From Cyathus striatus (lineage: Eukaryota > Basidiomycota > Agaricomycetes > Agaricales > Nidulariaceae), in NCBI GenBank assembly GCA_025738555.1, contig JAOVFP010000010.1:1364001-1428000 (forward strand): a DNA stretch of 64,000 bases. The letters are read 5' to 3'. This document shows positions 28,859 to 41,976 of the stretch, piece after piece (position 1 is the first letter of the stretch; each line of letters begins with the position of its first letter). The notes beneath the pieces were generated by a model that saw only the letters and a program-made list of their open reading frames with translations, was not told the origin of the DNA and did no database searches. Made by a program: the position numbers and the translations under genes.

Positions 28859-30475
28859 TTAAGGTGCTAGTTCAGCCTGAGATGGATGCTCTATGCCATC
28901 GTCACTTGCTGGAGATATATCGAACTCCAAGGGGGCTAAATTGGAAATCTCTCTTGCAGCCTGAGCATATTCATCAGTGAATGGACGATAATATGCCTCT
29001 CGAAGATTAAGGATTAGTCGTGGTCCCAGAACACATGCAATGAAGCCAGAGAAAGCCTCTGATATCTGCCCGCCTGGATGCTGTAGGACACTCGAATAAG
29101 AAAGGAGAACGACTGTTTAAAACATATTGACAAACGGTGAAGAATTTCCACCATATCGCAGTGAATATGTAAGATAAAAATGCACTAGAGAAAGAAAATT
29201 CGGGTTTAGTTTTTAATTTAACGTGATAAGGAATTGGACAGACATGAATGGAAAGAGGATGCTATCTCTGACCAAGACAAATACCCAAGACGGGCGGTCG
29301 TTGCAACTTTCTATTTCGCGACTTGCCTGGGCTATATGCTGATATCCAGCATGGAGTGCCAAAATCAGTAGCAAGACCTCCATGACTACTGGTGCGATCC
29401 ATGTGTCACTGATCATAGGAGAAATAATTGCTACTTTAATTGTTGCTACATCTGGGACAATTACTTCCTGAACTAGTGACAAAATCACATTTATAACTTA
29501 GTGAGATTGTTTAAATCAAGGAAGCACTTACCGTAAAAATTTGAAAGAATGATCCCAACCAAAACCGTCATTGTTATAAGCTCGCAAAAGTAGACTGAAA
29601 GCATGAAGAAAAGAATTTTCTTCGAATGATTATACATGGCAGAAATTCGGTGTAGCATAATCCCTTGCATCGACCATATCATAAACGTTAGCCCGATTCC
29701 TCGAGAGACAACGAAGGCAAATGCTAAAAATCTTCATGAATAAATTGAGCATGGCATAATTGGGCAAAATGACTTTTCTGCGTGTTAGAGGATCAGTCTA
29801 ATAAGTATTCACACAAACTGGACAAGACGCACATTTTGGACTCCGGGACTAAGAACCACCGTTTCTGAACCAAAATATCAGACAACTGTATGGCACTTGG
29901 AGGCGGGAATTCTGGAAGAGACATACCGACAGTATCAAAACTGTAATTCAAGACGTAATAGGTCAACATATTGTATAATACAGCTAACTCTGTCCTTACA
30001 CGAAGCAAAAGTCCCCCACATATCTATTCTAGGAGTAGATAGATAAAAGATGTTGAAGCGTCAATATCAAAAGACTTACGATGATAAATAGTATCTGGGG
30101 AAGCGACCTCTTTCTCTTCTGTTCCATGTTGATTTAGTATGAAAACTGATCAGTAACCATCATCAGCTAACCCAAACATATTCTATCTGAAGAAAATAAT
30201 TAGTTCGTATCAGGAACCATCATAAGACTAAGAAAATACGAACTTCTCGATCAATCGTTGTTACTAACATAGAGGCAACGTAACCCAAATGAGGCCTATA
30301 GCCAATTGGGTAGGAGAAAAGCGCTTACTATGATCATAAACAATAACGACGGTCATTGCGACTTGCAGAATATAAAGGTATTAAGTGCCTAGGGGAACCA
30401 AATTTATACTTATGAGCACTCACGCTGCAATTCAGCTTTCAGCTGATGTTGCTTCACGAATTCAATCGTGTTCAT
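28859..30475 (-). CDS. DUF6533-domain membrane protein (seven-helix type)
   Basis: A multi-exon gene starts at ATG 30,473-30,475 (MNTIEFVKQHQLKAELQ) and ends at TAA 28,859-28,861. Splicing several short exons gives AMTVVIVYDHITTIDREV, then QYVWKRKRSLPQILFIINRY, the classic DUF6533 pattern (tyrosine-aspartate in helix 1, then EV-x-YxW and RY). Later exons give hydrophobic spans (KKILFFMLSVYFCELITMTV; WIAPVVMEVLLLILALHAGY) and a C-terminal RLILNLREAYY motif followed by an acidic cytosolic tail. One exon (near 30,260) is only about 24 bp. The family is abundant in agaricomycetes; its function is unknown. Some exon borders in the middle are uncertain. Confidence 0.8.
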
Positions 30476-33400
30476 GGTGTGATATAAAGTAAGGGATAAG
30501 GGTAATATCGTGGATTAGAGTGTAGCGAAAGGAACTGCCAGTAGAATCAAAAAAAGCTGAGCACTTCGTTAAATTGGTGGAAAATTCGTTAAAAATAGTT
30601 ACCAATCGCTCCTACTATAATTCCGATGGATTAATAAGTATAACCGCAGAAAGAAATCCCGAGAAACGAGCACATTATAATAGATTATAACGTTGAACAT
30701 AAATAGAAATAACGTACTTCCGCAAGGATCCCAATCGCCACAAACAAAGCTAGCGTGGCATAGAACAAGTGACAGCAGTAGCTTGGTGTGGTTAGTCTTT
30801 GGTGGCTGGTGAGAATATGACAGTTACTACCCCGTCCTTAGAAGGTCGGAGAGACAATAGATGGACAGATAAAACTTCGGTCGGAACCGTAACCATGATA
30901 GTAAGGACTGGCGCATGAAGTTGTTGGGTACTGTGTGTGGGTAGAAGCGGGGGTCTGGCTGTATATTCCTTTGCAAACACCGCGGAAGGCGGAACCTAAC
31001 TCTATATTGTCAAATATTGTGCATAACATTCTCTGTAGAAATGGCACTTTTCTTCAATATAACGGTAGGTATCAGAGCATAGTAAAACATCATTACCGTA
31101 AGAAAAGTTGGGAGTCGATGGAATTCCTAACAGTTGAGTCGATCATGAGAAATTACAAGAGGAGTATCAAGACGTTTTATGCTAAACAAAGTGTGGGTTG
31201 ACTGTAGCAGCACAGAGTGCTATGTTCTGGGTCCCGTTCAAGGCTGAGGCCGAGGCGTCCCTTCGTTGTGACTAGTTGACTCGTGATTCAGGCCTAACGA
31301 AAATAAAAATAAAACTTCGGATCCGAACGGGAACCGTGAAGATAGCGGGAAGATAAACGGCCTCACCGTCACTTGTTCGGTCTGCGACGGAGAGGTGCCA
31401 GCTATTGTATGGTATTTGGCAGCGGCTTTGTGTAGATTTGTACGAGCATGTATGGGTCAACACGTAGTTCAGCCGCTTCAGCGCTGATGAGCGCGAGTAG
31501 GTACTGAGTTTCTTTCCTCCAAATTCACACATCGCGTTCAGTAGCTTATCAGCTTTGTCCAATAGCTGTGATAGCACGAAAGAGTAATAAATAAGTTATT
31601 TACATATTCTAGATACATATATCAGAAGTATTCAGTACTTAGTACATGCAGATAAATATCCTAAAATATACTGATATATGACTGAAGAAAGAATAATTAC
31701 CATTGACAAATACTGGTACCAAAGTCCCAAGGCCTTCACTTTTCTAACTTGTTTCTCGTTGACGTGTATTTATTTTTCGAGGAAGGAAACGGAACTTACC
31801 TTACATTATTCAGTCACTGTTGTACATATCTTCCGTACTCAAATTGCAAATTTATTTCACCCCACATACATTCCGGTCTATTTGTTTTCCTTACATTTTA
31901 ATGTCGGTTATGGTATCCCATATGTCTCGACAATGTAACGTCTACTAGTAATTAAGATAAAATAATGAACGACATCCATAGCATTGAGAAAATCTGGAGT
32001 GAGGCGACTGTATAAAAAGAATCTTGGGATACACCACCGAGGATGGGCGCTAGGAGGGTTGGTGCCAGAGACACCACCGATAGTGGATATGTTCTGTAAT
32101 TTTTTGTAAAGTGGCTGATAGCTAGTCCGTCGCTGCGTTACTGGATCATTTCGAGCTGGTGCACTTTGATGCTCATAAGGTAGGTGTGGAATGAGGGAAA
32201 AATTCAAAAACACTATGTATTCTACCATAGCTTGGGAGGAGCACTGAATCATACTGTACATTATTGTATCTACATTTATTGTGTAAATGGACAATTTTTT
32301 TTTGTAGAATTTCACCTCTATTTTAGTTTCTCTGAACCTTTGTTCGATGCTCTTGTAGACGCGTGACAATGCTCAAAATTGTTCTGTTCAGAGGCCCTGC
32401 GTGACGCGTGACCGAACGATTGGTTCATTTATATTAAGCCACTGTTCGTAAAAAAACCATTGTGAAATGAAACGGCATATAATATGTCATTACTTTACAA
32501 TTATAGTAAGTAAAACAGCTCTTGCAAATCCCATAATTCCACCTTGCGACCATTGTGACTACGAACAAATTTTATCATTGTCACGCACTAAATAAGGCCT
32601 CGAACCGAACAATGAAGTCAAAATTTCGGTCACGCTCAAAATGAGTGAACAATTGGTCGAAATGATCCAGTATTGTTCAACACGAGCCAGAGTGTGTGAT
32701 ATCCATGGGAACCAAGCAAAACTATATCCAAATTCTCTCCCCATTCCCTACTCTATATCATCGCCATCTTGTGGGGGACTCCATCGTGGTATAAGACCCA
32801 TGTTCTGTTTGAGGCAGCCTTTCGCGTTAATGAATCTGCAAGAGCACATAAGTTATATTTCGGTCAATATTTTATTTTCAGGTAAGTCATGTTATCTTAC
32901 TGGTATTTGTCATACTTTTACTTGTTTTTTAAAGTTATTTAATCAACCATTTGTCATTCGCAACATATCTAGAATTTGATTATAAATATACTTATTATCT
33001 GCACTGCCATCGAATTTTTACTTCTATGATAATATTCGTTCAAAACCTCTGCAAGTGTCGTGATGTATTTATCATCTGAAAACCTTGTAAACAATTTTTA
33101 ATGAAGAATCGAGACACTACCATTGGATCACATTAAGTATCGTCATAAATAAATAAATAAGCATACAGTATACAACCATCAAACGTGACAGAAAAAACAT
33201 GATGTCATCATAACTCTGTGTTCCCTCCTCCAATTTTTACAAATGATGTATAGGCAGATATCGTAGTACTTCATTAACTCTACTGTAAAATATTTAATGC
33301 ATTAGATGAAGGGAAGTTGGTCAAATATACAAAATGGTGGATGGGAATGGATTTTGATCGGTACCACATGGCGTGACAGTCAATTATTTATTACAAAACC

Positions 33401-34340
33401 ATTCAAAATTAGTAATGCCGAAGTCCCGGATCAGTTTATAAATAAAGTTTTGATGTCTTGCAAGACAGTGAATATCACAGAATCTGTAATTCTATAAAGA
33501 TATGACACACACAGCTCGATAAGAATAATAGAAAATGTAGATTAGTGCTTTCTTCAACAACTATATACTATAAGAGTGATTATTCCTGATTTTTAACAGC
33601 AATACAAGCCACAGAATTTTTGAAATTCACTAAATTATCCAAACTCCCCATTTTGTTTTGCATATAATTCTTTGGAATGTAAATATTTTGAATAGCTACT
33701 TCCTGTAACATTTTAATAGTATGCTATTCCTTGCGATTCAAAAAGAATTGGTGTGATTGGTGTAGATTTGGGATCAGGATAAGCAAAATGAGAAAAGTTG
33801 TCACGCGAAGTGATAGTGTCACGTTTGATGGTTGTATACTGTATTAATTTTCCACCATTACTGCGAACTGCTTGTTTGAAGTTGTGTCGGCGTCGGGCAT
33901 TTATCGCCTTGCGTTGTGCTGTGAGCTTAAACTTACAAGAGGCTGTTAGTAAACAAGGCCTTGAAGCTGACCAAGCCATCGGTCGCTCCGTAAAGTGAAC
34001 AGCTTGATAAGACGTGAAACATCGGTACCCATTCGGAACCGAAGTTTTCTTTTCCTTTTCGTCTATGCCCCTCGTGATTCGCGGTGCAATTAGACGCGGC
34101 AGCACCGGTAACACCGGTGTTCGTTATATCCGAGTACCTGTCCAAGCTAGCACACGAATTAGCGCGTGTCTTGATGCGTGTCTAATAATAGCATAGCACG
34201 GCACTTGATGCGCCTCTGAAACAGAGCGTGTCCTCATGGTTCCTCATATGGAGGGTCAACTACACCTCCTGGGCTTCAGTAAAACTCTTGGACATTATGA
34301 CATACTCTTTACCTTATCTATCCCATTGCCCATGAGACCG
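30476..34340. other. Long intergenic region, no gene supported
   Basis: Open frames reach 153 codons but none shows a domain. A minus-strand segment near 30,700-30,770 encodes a hydrophobic CHLFYATLALFVAIGILAE stretch before a GTACG donor-like site. It may be the remnant of another membrane-protein exon. The rest is AT-rich with scattered CpG. I see no RNA gene. Confidence 0.4.
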
Positions 34341-34354
34341 CTGCCATGTAATTG

Positions 34355-34678
34355 AGTATATAAGTTGTTAGGCTTATTGTAGAATACCTAAAGCACCGCA
34401 CTGGCTGTACTTCCGTTCTCACAGTAGAGTAACATTCTGAAATTGACATTGGATTACGAGTACTTATCTGATATTTGAAGTCTGATTTCAAATACACATT
34501 TTACGGAATTAAAAGCAATCGCATTTACTGCTATTAAAATACATTGTTCATTTATTCTACTAGAAACTCTTGCGCCCTCGACTAAATATAAATCTGACTT
34601 GAACTTTATGTTCTTTGTTGTTGGTCTTAATACTACGCAAATACGTAAATAAACATAATCTAAAAGTCAGTCTTATCA
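34355..34678 (+). repeat. Dispersed repeat R1, left copy (possible solo-LTR end)
   Basis: GTATATAAG, then TTGTAGAATA, GGCTGTACTTCCGTTCTCAC, AGTAGAGTAACATTCTGAAA and a tail ending AGTCAGTCTTATCA. The same series recurs at 41,560-41,932. A TATA box followed about 300 bp later by a ...TATCA end suggests LTR R-U5 sequence. I found no convincing left end or target duplication. Confidence 0.5.
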
Positions 34679-35012
34679 GGATTACTTAGTGTAACCCCTT
34701 CACCGAGACATTCGAGCTCAGAAATTCGGCAGAAGTCCATATGCATCACGGACCTACGACAAACAGCCGATTTTAGTCTTTTGAACTCTGAATATATAAT
34801 ATCACATTATTTAACTTACATCTTCATGGAATGAAGAACACATAATCATAATCGTAAGTACAAATCCAAAAGAAACATAGATATAATGGTAAAGTACAGT
34901 GCAAAAATCCGACCCAAAAACGAAAAAAGAACTCCCAAACAGAACGAATGGGCAAAACGATAGAACGGAAATGAAACACAGAACGCAGATGAAACATCCC
35001 CAAACCCTCAAG

Positions 35013-37791
35013 TTAAGCCCGCAAAACATCAACAACACTCTTCCCCCCCTTCCCCCCCTTCCCTATAATGCCCAGCGCAACTTTCATCTCCACAACCTTC
35101 TGTCCATCCATCCTCTCCACCTCCCTACAATATTCTTTATGCTCCTTCACACAATGGTCAACGGCCTGCTTCCACGTCACCCCGGGACTGAATTGTGTTA
35201 GTGCATGCCCTGGTATATGACTTTAAAGGTAAGAGAAGATATAAAGTCAGAGAAGGAGAGGTAGGTAGGAAGGAGAGACGTACTAGCAAACCCGACACGA
35301 TATCCCGTCCCGTCGATCACGTCGATACAACAAATCCATATGTTCGACACCAAGGCCCGCGCCCGCATTCCCATCCTCCCCATCCTCTCTGGGCTCGGGC
35401 TTCACATCTTCATCCCCATCGACAATTTCACCCTCTTCTATAGGCGACCTCTCCGGCGTAACAAGCACCCTAACCTCATCTTCATCGTCCTCGTCCTTCA
35501 ATTCAATCACCTCCTGCTCTCCACGCTGACGTTTAAGAGGAGAACCATGATGTGAGGAATGATTCAAATCATCCGCCTCATTGGTCCTCTTCCGCTTCGG
35601 GTGGACGAAGGCCGGTGAAGTTGTTGGCGTAGGCGGCTGGGTATATGTTGCCGAGGACTGAACTGGTGTGGATGGTTGGCTATTCGGCGAAGACGAAAGA
35701 GTTGGCGAGGACGTTTGTGCGTGTGGCAAAGATGAGGATGGTTGAGATGACTTGGCAACCGGCTGAGTTCGTTCCCCTCCCCCGTCCATCTGATCAGGTG
35801 AAGACTCCAGCTCCTGCCCGTCTCCTTCCCTCCGAAACACCCGTTCAGGAGGCGGCGTAGGCGGCGAAAGCTGCGCGCCCTTCCTAGCGGATGCAAGAAT
35901 CCCTCCCTTTCTCGTTCCCGACACCTCCGATTCCTCCTCCATAACAAGCCTCACTCGCCTTCTCGGAGGAGACCGAGGGACAATCGTCCTTATGGGCCGG
36001 TACTTCGGTTCAGGGAATGCGTGTACACTGAGTTTTTCAACGTCTGGTGAGTAGATGGGTGCTGGTGAGCTGCTGTTTGATGTAGGCGTTGTGGGATGGT
36101 TTGATCGTGGTGCGATGAATATGGTTCCGTTTTGAGTCGTGGGGTATGGACTCTGGGAAGTAGATGCAGTAGGCTGTGCAGATTGTGCGAGTCTCATCTA
36201 AACTTCCAATCAACTATCATGCAATCCAAATGAAAGTGAAGAACTTACCGAACTAAGCTGCCCCTCCAACTCTTTGACCCTCCGTTCCGCCTCGACCCTT
36301 AACTTCCTCTCAACCTCCAAATCCTTATGGAGAACCTCAACAGTCTCTCCCATCTTACTCACCAACCCCTCCCTACTCCCCTCCGACCCCTTAAGCTTCT
36401 CCAGTTCCGCAGATAAGAACCCATTAACAGATCTCAAATGCTCGAGATACTTTCCCTCCGCTCGCACCCTCTCCTTCTCCTCCATCCACTCTTCCTTCTC
36501 CTTTCTCAGCGTGTCAATCTCTGCAGACAGGGTATCAACAGAAATACGAAGTATATCCACAACTTCATCCGCTCTCTTCCCTTCCTCAACCCTCCTCTCA
36601 CACTCTGCCTTGGCACTCGCCAGTGCCTCCCTTGTCCCACGTAGTTCATTGTTTATCTTAGTTAGCCTAGCCTGGAGCTCGTTGACAACAACAGCGCCCA
36701 TACTCTTCATATCCTCTACCCTCTTCTGAACCTCGGCAGTTCTCTCCCGTTCCTTAGAGATACGCTCCAGTCCCTGACGATGCACCTCCGTCACAAGGTC
36801 CTTCATCTCCAGAACATGCGAGCGCCAGAGATTGCGATACGCATCGTCCATAGGACCAAAATGCGAACGTAGGCGATTCATGAGCGCTTTGTAAGGTTCA
36901 TCTGAGAGCTCAGAGGGTGGTGAATGGGCAACGGCGGAAGAGGGGGACGTGGTATTTGCAGGCGTGGTTAAGGGCATTACGTGCGTTGAGGAGGGTGATG
37001 ATGGATGTGCTTGATTAAGAGATTGTGTAGGTACGTGTTGTTGCATTGAATGCGGAGTTCTAAAATTAGAAGGTGTGACTAGATTCCTGGAGGAGTCATT
37101 CGAAGGCTGCGCCGAAGGTTGCTGTTGAGTGGAAGACTGCGAAGCAGAGGGGTTTGGAATCGGGTAAGAGTGTCTCCTTTGTTGAGCCGATCCATCCCCT
37201 GCATCAGGGTGTGAGGAAGTTAGTGTGGGTGGATGCGATGTCTGGCCCAGTCTGATGAAGAACTAGTCAGCGTACTGTAACTCATGGCGAAAGTATGAGA
37301 CATACCTGGGTATCTGTATTACAGGCGATCTCGAACCAGACGCTTGAGGAGCGGAAGAGGTAGGATAAGATTGTTGATGCTGCTGCTGCTGAACACCCTG
37401 AGCCCCGAATGAGCTCTGTTGAGAGTGCATCATAGCAGGTGGAGCGGAAGCAGGAGGATGAGAGGGGGGATGAGGATAAGACGAATGCTGCTGCTGCTGG
37501 ACACCCTGTGCCCCAACTGAACTCTGAGAACGATCCGTAGTTGTGGGAGCGGAACCAGGTGTCGCATCAGGGAGAGTATGTCGCCTCTGTAAAGCTTCGC
37601 GTGTTTGAGGTAGCCTATCCGCCCGCCCAGATGGATAGGCCGAAGGAGGCTGAGAATAACCTGAATGTGGCTGCACATACCCTTGAGGAGGAGCTTGACC
37701 TCCAGGAGGTGCGGTGTGACTCATCCCCTGCTGTTGTTGTAGCGGCCATTGTTGATGATACTGCCGCACTAAGGCTTGTAGCTGCTGTGAC

Positions 37792-37882
<91 letters not shown>

Positions 37883-38841
37883 GCTGTTGTTGTCGTTGTT
37901 GTTGTACATAACGTTGCTCTGATCCCGCAGACGAACCCGCTCCAGGGGTGGATTCCGGAACCATAGACGCACGCACAAGCTGGAAGGAAGATGACGACGG
38001 TGACGGTTGAGAAGAAGACGCATTGTGATCTGTTGGTGTTGGTTGGGAAGATGGTTGAACACTGTGAGAACCTTGAGATGATGGAACGTCCTGTGAATGT
38101 CTTCGAGCAGGAACGGGATCCGCTCCGTAAGATCTCGGATGGCGCTCGTCTATATTTGCGTTAAGATTAGGGTTAACGTTCGCGTAAGGATTTCCAGGTG
38201 CTCTATTTTGGGCGTTCGCGTTCTGTCCTTGTACCAAGGCGGTACGCTGTCCCGGCCCTTGTACATATCGCAAAGGCATAGCCTGAGGAGAAAGATGTTG
38301 GTGGTTTGGCGGACAGGGTTGGGTGCGCTGGTGGGAACACGGGCCTTGGTGCGAAGAGGAGGAGAGAGAGGGAGAGGAAGGGGGAAGTGGTAGTTGCGAA
38401 TAAGGTTGCGCGGGTTGTTGATAGTGGACTGCGGGCTGCGATGTACTGGGAGATGAGCCTTGAGCTCGTACACCTGTCCCTGCGAGCGTGTTGTAGTTGT
38501 AGTTGTAGTGAAGAGGTGCGTTGGGTACATTCGAACCGGACTTCAAAAGTGCTCAGAAACGTGTATACAGTCAGGTATACGACCTCGTACCTGGTTTTTA
38601 GGCGGTATGGATGGACTGTGGCGCACTGCAGGGGATTGGGGCGCACCGTTCGTCTGGTCTTGCGATGTGCGACGAATCATGGCAACTGCCTCTACGATCG
38701 ACGAAGGGTAATTGGGAGGACGCGTATTCTGCTGCACAACCCTTTATCAGTACACCCTACATGGTTAAGAACGAGTCCTAGAAGACGCACCTGAAATGGT
38801 GTTGCATGTTGTTGGTAAGGGGGGTTCTGGTTGGACGACAT
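35013..38841 (-). CDS. Large polyglutamine / coiled-coil nuclear-type protein
   Basis: My model has six exons: 38,841-38,791, 38,731-38,591, 38,540-37,306, 37,251-36,249, 36,197-35,284 and 35,220-35,013. Introns are 50-63 bp, all GT-AG, and the joined frame has no stop (about 1,183 residues). It begins MSSNQNPPYQQHATPFQ. Residues 60-475 are Gln/Pro/Ser-rich with a run of over 30 Gln (about 277-315). Residues about 600-808 form a long coiled coil (starting near HVLEMKDLVTEVHRQGLERI). Then comes a Ser/Pro-rich region with basic clusters (HPKRKRTNEADD; SPLKRQRGEQ) and acidic blocks, and a conserved-looking C-terminus (HALTQFSPGVTWKQAVDHC). The composition suggests a transcription or chromatin factor, but I recognise no family. 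Confidence 0.8.
37792..37905 (-). repeat. CAA microsatellite encoding the polyglutamine run
   Basis: On the plus strand an uninterrupted TTG run of about 30 units (37,792-37,883) is followed by CTG and TCG interruptions. Nearly all Gln codons here are CAA, whereas the smaller Gln blocks nearby (37,380-37,395 and 37,490-37,500) use CAG. Confidence 0.9.
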
Positions 38842-40780
38842 GATACACCCAAGTGCTATTGTTGCGATGGTGGTATGTTCAATGACTCGGCGATGGCTAT
38901 CCAAGACGACACCGAGACAATGTAGGTTTTAAACGTGTCGAGATATGCGTATCTTGAAGTATTACAGAGCGAAGCTCAGATGTAGAAGTTGTGGTGGGGT
39001 ATTCGTGTTCCGTGTCCGTAAGTCGTACGTGAAAATGTGGCCGAAGTTCCTTGGCGTCAAAGTGTCATAAAGATTGCGGTCTGTGGGAATTTTGTGAATA
39101 CGTTTATTAGAAAGAAAAGAAATGGAAGACTAACGGCCGTAATACAGAGACTGGCGGAGGAGGAGGAGGAGGAGGATGGTCGTGGTTAGCGTATAAGCCC
39201 CTGATAAATATTAAATTCCACCACTGCCTAGTTAGGACCGGTACGCTTGTCGGCCCGAAATGATATCCCCGATTGAACTCCGCCAAGCAGCCGCGTGTCC
39301 TCTGCGTGGATCGTACAGAAACCATTTGTTTCTGATTCGCGGTGATTAGCATGTGCAGGATGAATATTGCGACGTTTTTGCTGTCCTCGTTTCGAAGAAT
39401 GGAGTCTTCACTTCTTTCTTAATTCTTCTCGTTTTTTACAATTTCAGTATTGAAGGCACTAAATATCGAAAGATCTTCCTACCCATCCGAAACGTTGCAG
39501 TCTTCTAATTAGTCTCGCTCCCCCAGAACTCTCTCGTCTCTGTAAGAACGCTCAGATACCAATAGAATCTACCAGAATCCACTACAACAGCTCCAGTATA
39601 AGGAAATGCATGAGGCTCCTCCCATGTGCTTTCCATCACAGCTACTGGCGCTACAATATTATAATGCTGGAATATAGGACTGATTTACGGACAATCAGCA
39701 GATAAGATACTTCTACTTAACCGCGGGCGGCTATTAGTCGGCGTATGCTTTACTTACACGATTAGCAGTTGCTTTAGAGTTTCTTAATTGATCACTTCAA
39801 GGTCGGTCGAGATTTGATGTGACTATGCGACTTATATGGTCCACAATTCCGTTCTTGACTCGTTTTACAAAAGATTTAAAGTGATAAAGTGCATATTAAC
39901 ATTTGTAGATAACCACATCCTATAATTCCAAGCGGTGACGCAAGCTATCCAGCAATCAAACCCAAAGATTTACATCCCATAATTACAGATCATCCATCAA
40001 CGCGTAAGAAGTATCTATCTAACCGACTCATCCTTCCCGGTGCACCTTTGATCCCGTTGATTTCCCCGTTTTAAATTCCTTTGTTCTTCTCCTTGCACTC
40101 GCATCATTTTCTGGGTTTTTGAGAGGGTGCTGGTACCTACTAGTACCCTCGCCGATATCACATCCATAGGTACGCGACTCATCAGACAGATATGATGAGT
40201 GCTACGGACGTAGTACCTGAAGTTACTATTTTGTCGTAGTTGAAACTGTACAGCATCATCGTAGCGCATCAACTGTCATCTTATAAAAAGAGTTTGAATG
40301 CATCGAAACACAAATGGTTAACTTGTACGTATTGCTTAAGAGGATTTTAAGCCACATGTATGTAATGTCTCTGGCAAAATATAGCGCATTATGTTACTCG
40401 TAGCAACTAAGTTTGTAGAACGATACCGCCCACTAAATCAAAGCGAGAGCCAATTGAAGGGTCATCATACCCCCGTTAAGATCACAACTATTCCTTTACA
40501 TATTCACATACTTATATCAATCATTTTTAAAAGGCTCGGGCGCATCAAGAAATGATGAATATATCATATAATAACAGTTACTTATCTCTTCCATACAAAT
40601 GTTACTTATGTCGATGAGCAATTTAACCAAACAATATATCGATATATTGTCCACTTCGTATACAAAGGCTAGCAATAACATCATATACTGGTACGCCGGC
40701 TTTTAAAATAGGCTTATTTTTCGTTTATTATTTCATTTGTTCAAATATTCTGTATTAAATCTATGCAGAAGCCGCCCCAT
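38842..40780. other. Intergenic, upstream of the polyglutamine gene
   Basis: No supported gene. GAGGAGGAGGAGGAGGAGG occurs near 39,157-39,175. The rest is mixed-composition DNA with normal CpG. Confidence 0.45.
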
Positions 40781-40785
40781 GAGTA

Positions 40786-40890
40786 CAAGAGTTGGAACGA
40801 GTCCCGAGTTGCCAACTATAGTATTTTCTACAAATACGTTATTAAGGGATGAGTACAAGGGCTGGGGCTGAGACCCGTGTTGCTAGTCAA
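40786..40890 (+). repeat. Tandem duplication of a ~60-bp unit
   Basis: ATGAGTACAAGAGTTGGAAC...GAGTCCCGAGTTGCC (from 40,789) is repeated as ATGAGTACAAGGGCTGGGGC...GAGACCCGTGTTGCT (from 40,850), with about 15% difference. Confidence 0.6.
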
Positions 40891-41559
40891 AGTATCTCAT
40901 TGATACAGACCAAGGGTATGAAAACATCAATGGGCATCCGGCTTCCTGCACTTATTTAATATACTATGTTCACCTCATGATAGCTAATAAGCTACTTCTT
41001 TTACTATTGTTCTTATTACTATTCTACGATAAAAGCCGTTGCACCAATCTTGTACACCGCAAATAGTGTTCCAGCATTGAAGTCTGACACGCCATGTGCC
41101 GACCTATGTAAACGCTCCCAGAAAAATCCCCAATCGAGCTACCTAGGCCAGTACCACTCTAGTCCATGTTCTTAGGAAGTCTGTCTCGTAGTACCTGTAT
41201 CAACGACCTAGAGAGTGGCACTATTGACATGTGCAAAACCTCGTGGGTAGTAGCGCATGAAACTGCCAAGGATCGCGCTTAGGCGATCACACGCTATTAA
41301 TATGAACGGCAAACAGAGCCAGTAACGCAGGAACTATTTATACCCGAGCGCTTGCTAAAACAAGCGCGTGGTCTAAGATTAGCACGCAGGCCAGCAACGC
41401 TAGGTGGCGTTTCAACTCAGGATACTGGCTTGTCCATTGAGCGAATGTCGTCCCCTCATCTTGGACAAGTATTGTACCATACCGACATTTTACCGCACCA
41501 CATGGTCTCTTATGGCGCGTGTTTTCTTATCTATTACATAGTATATGGTACCGTATTTA

Positions 41560-41932
41560 CTGTTACAAACAAAAGGGATAGAGCTTCAGTATATAATCTA
41601 GGGATTGTAGAATAAATAATGTAAGGACCGCCCAAGCTGTACTTCCGTTCTCACTGTAGAGCAATGTTCTGAAATTAGTATCTGAAGTTTTTAACTAGTA
41701 TTGGAAGTACTGAGTACTATAGTCCGGATTGAATATTAATTGACCGAGTTTTTAACTATAAACTGCAATCGAAGTCTCATAACCCAGTCTCTGAAAGCCA
41801 ATTGCAATCGCTAACTTTTCCTATTTTAATACTGAAAATCTGCACACCCTTCGTACTAAATTAAGATATACATTTCGCGTTAGTGGTGCTACTACTAACA
41901 AAATAAAGTAAACTAAAAAGTTAGTCGTATCA
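41560..41932 (+). repeat. Dispersed repeat R1, right copy (possible solo-LTR end)
   Basis: AGTATATAATC, then ATTGTAGAATA, AGCTGTACTTCCGTTCTCAC, TGTAGAGCAATGTTCTGAAA and an end AGTTAGTCGTATCA. It matches 34,355-34,678 in the same order and orientation. The two copies flank the polyglutamine gene. Confidence 0.5.
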
Positions 41933-41976
41933 ATATCCTCCAAGCTTCTACGAACAGATCCTTCAAGTATACTCAT

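Noticed and set aside
31272..31577. 101-codon minus-strand ORF in the long intergenic region
   Set aside because: No motif and no supported exon partners; length is within chance for this region.
34004..34678. Attempt to define a TGATAAGAC...GTCTTATCA LTR around repeat R1
   Set aside because: The inverted ends look attractive, but the flanking pentamers (CAGCT and GGATT) do not match and the right R1 copy does not share the same left end.
37785..37910. CRISPR-like array
   Set aside because: It is a simple trinucleotide run in a eukaryotic coding exon. No CRISPR array was seen anywhere in the window.
37541..37966. Plus-strand ORF with a poly-Val run
   Set aside because: It is the antisense shadow of the CAA/poly-Gln run in the minus-strand gene.
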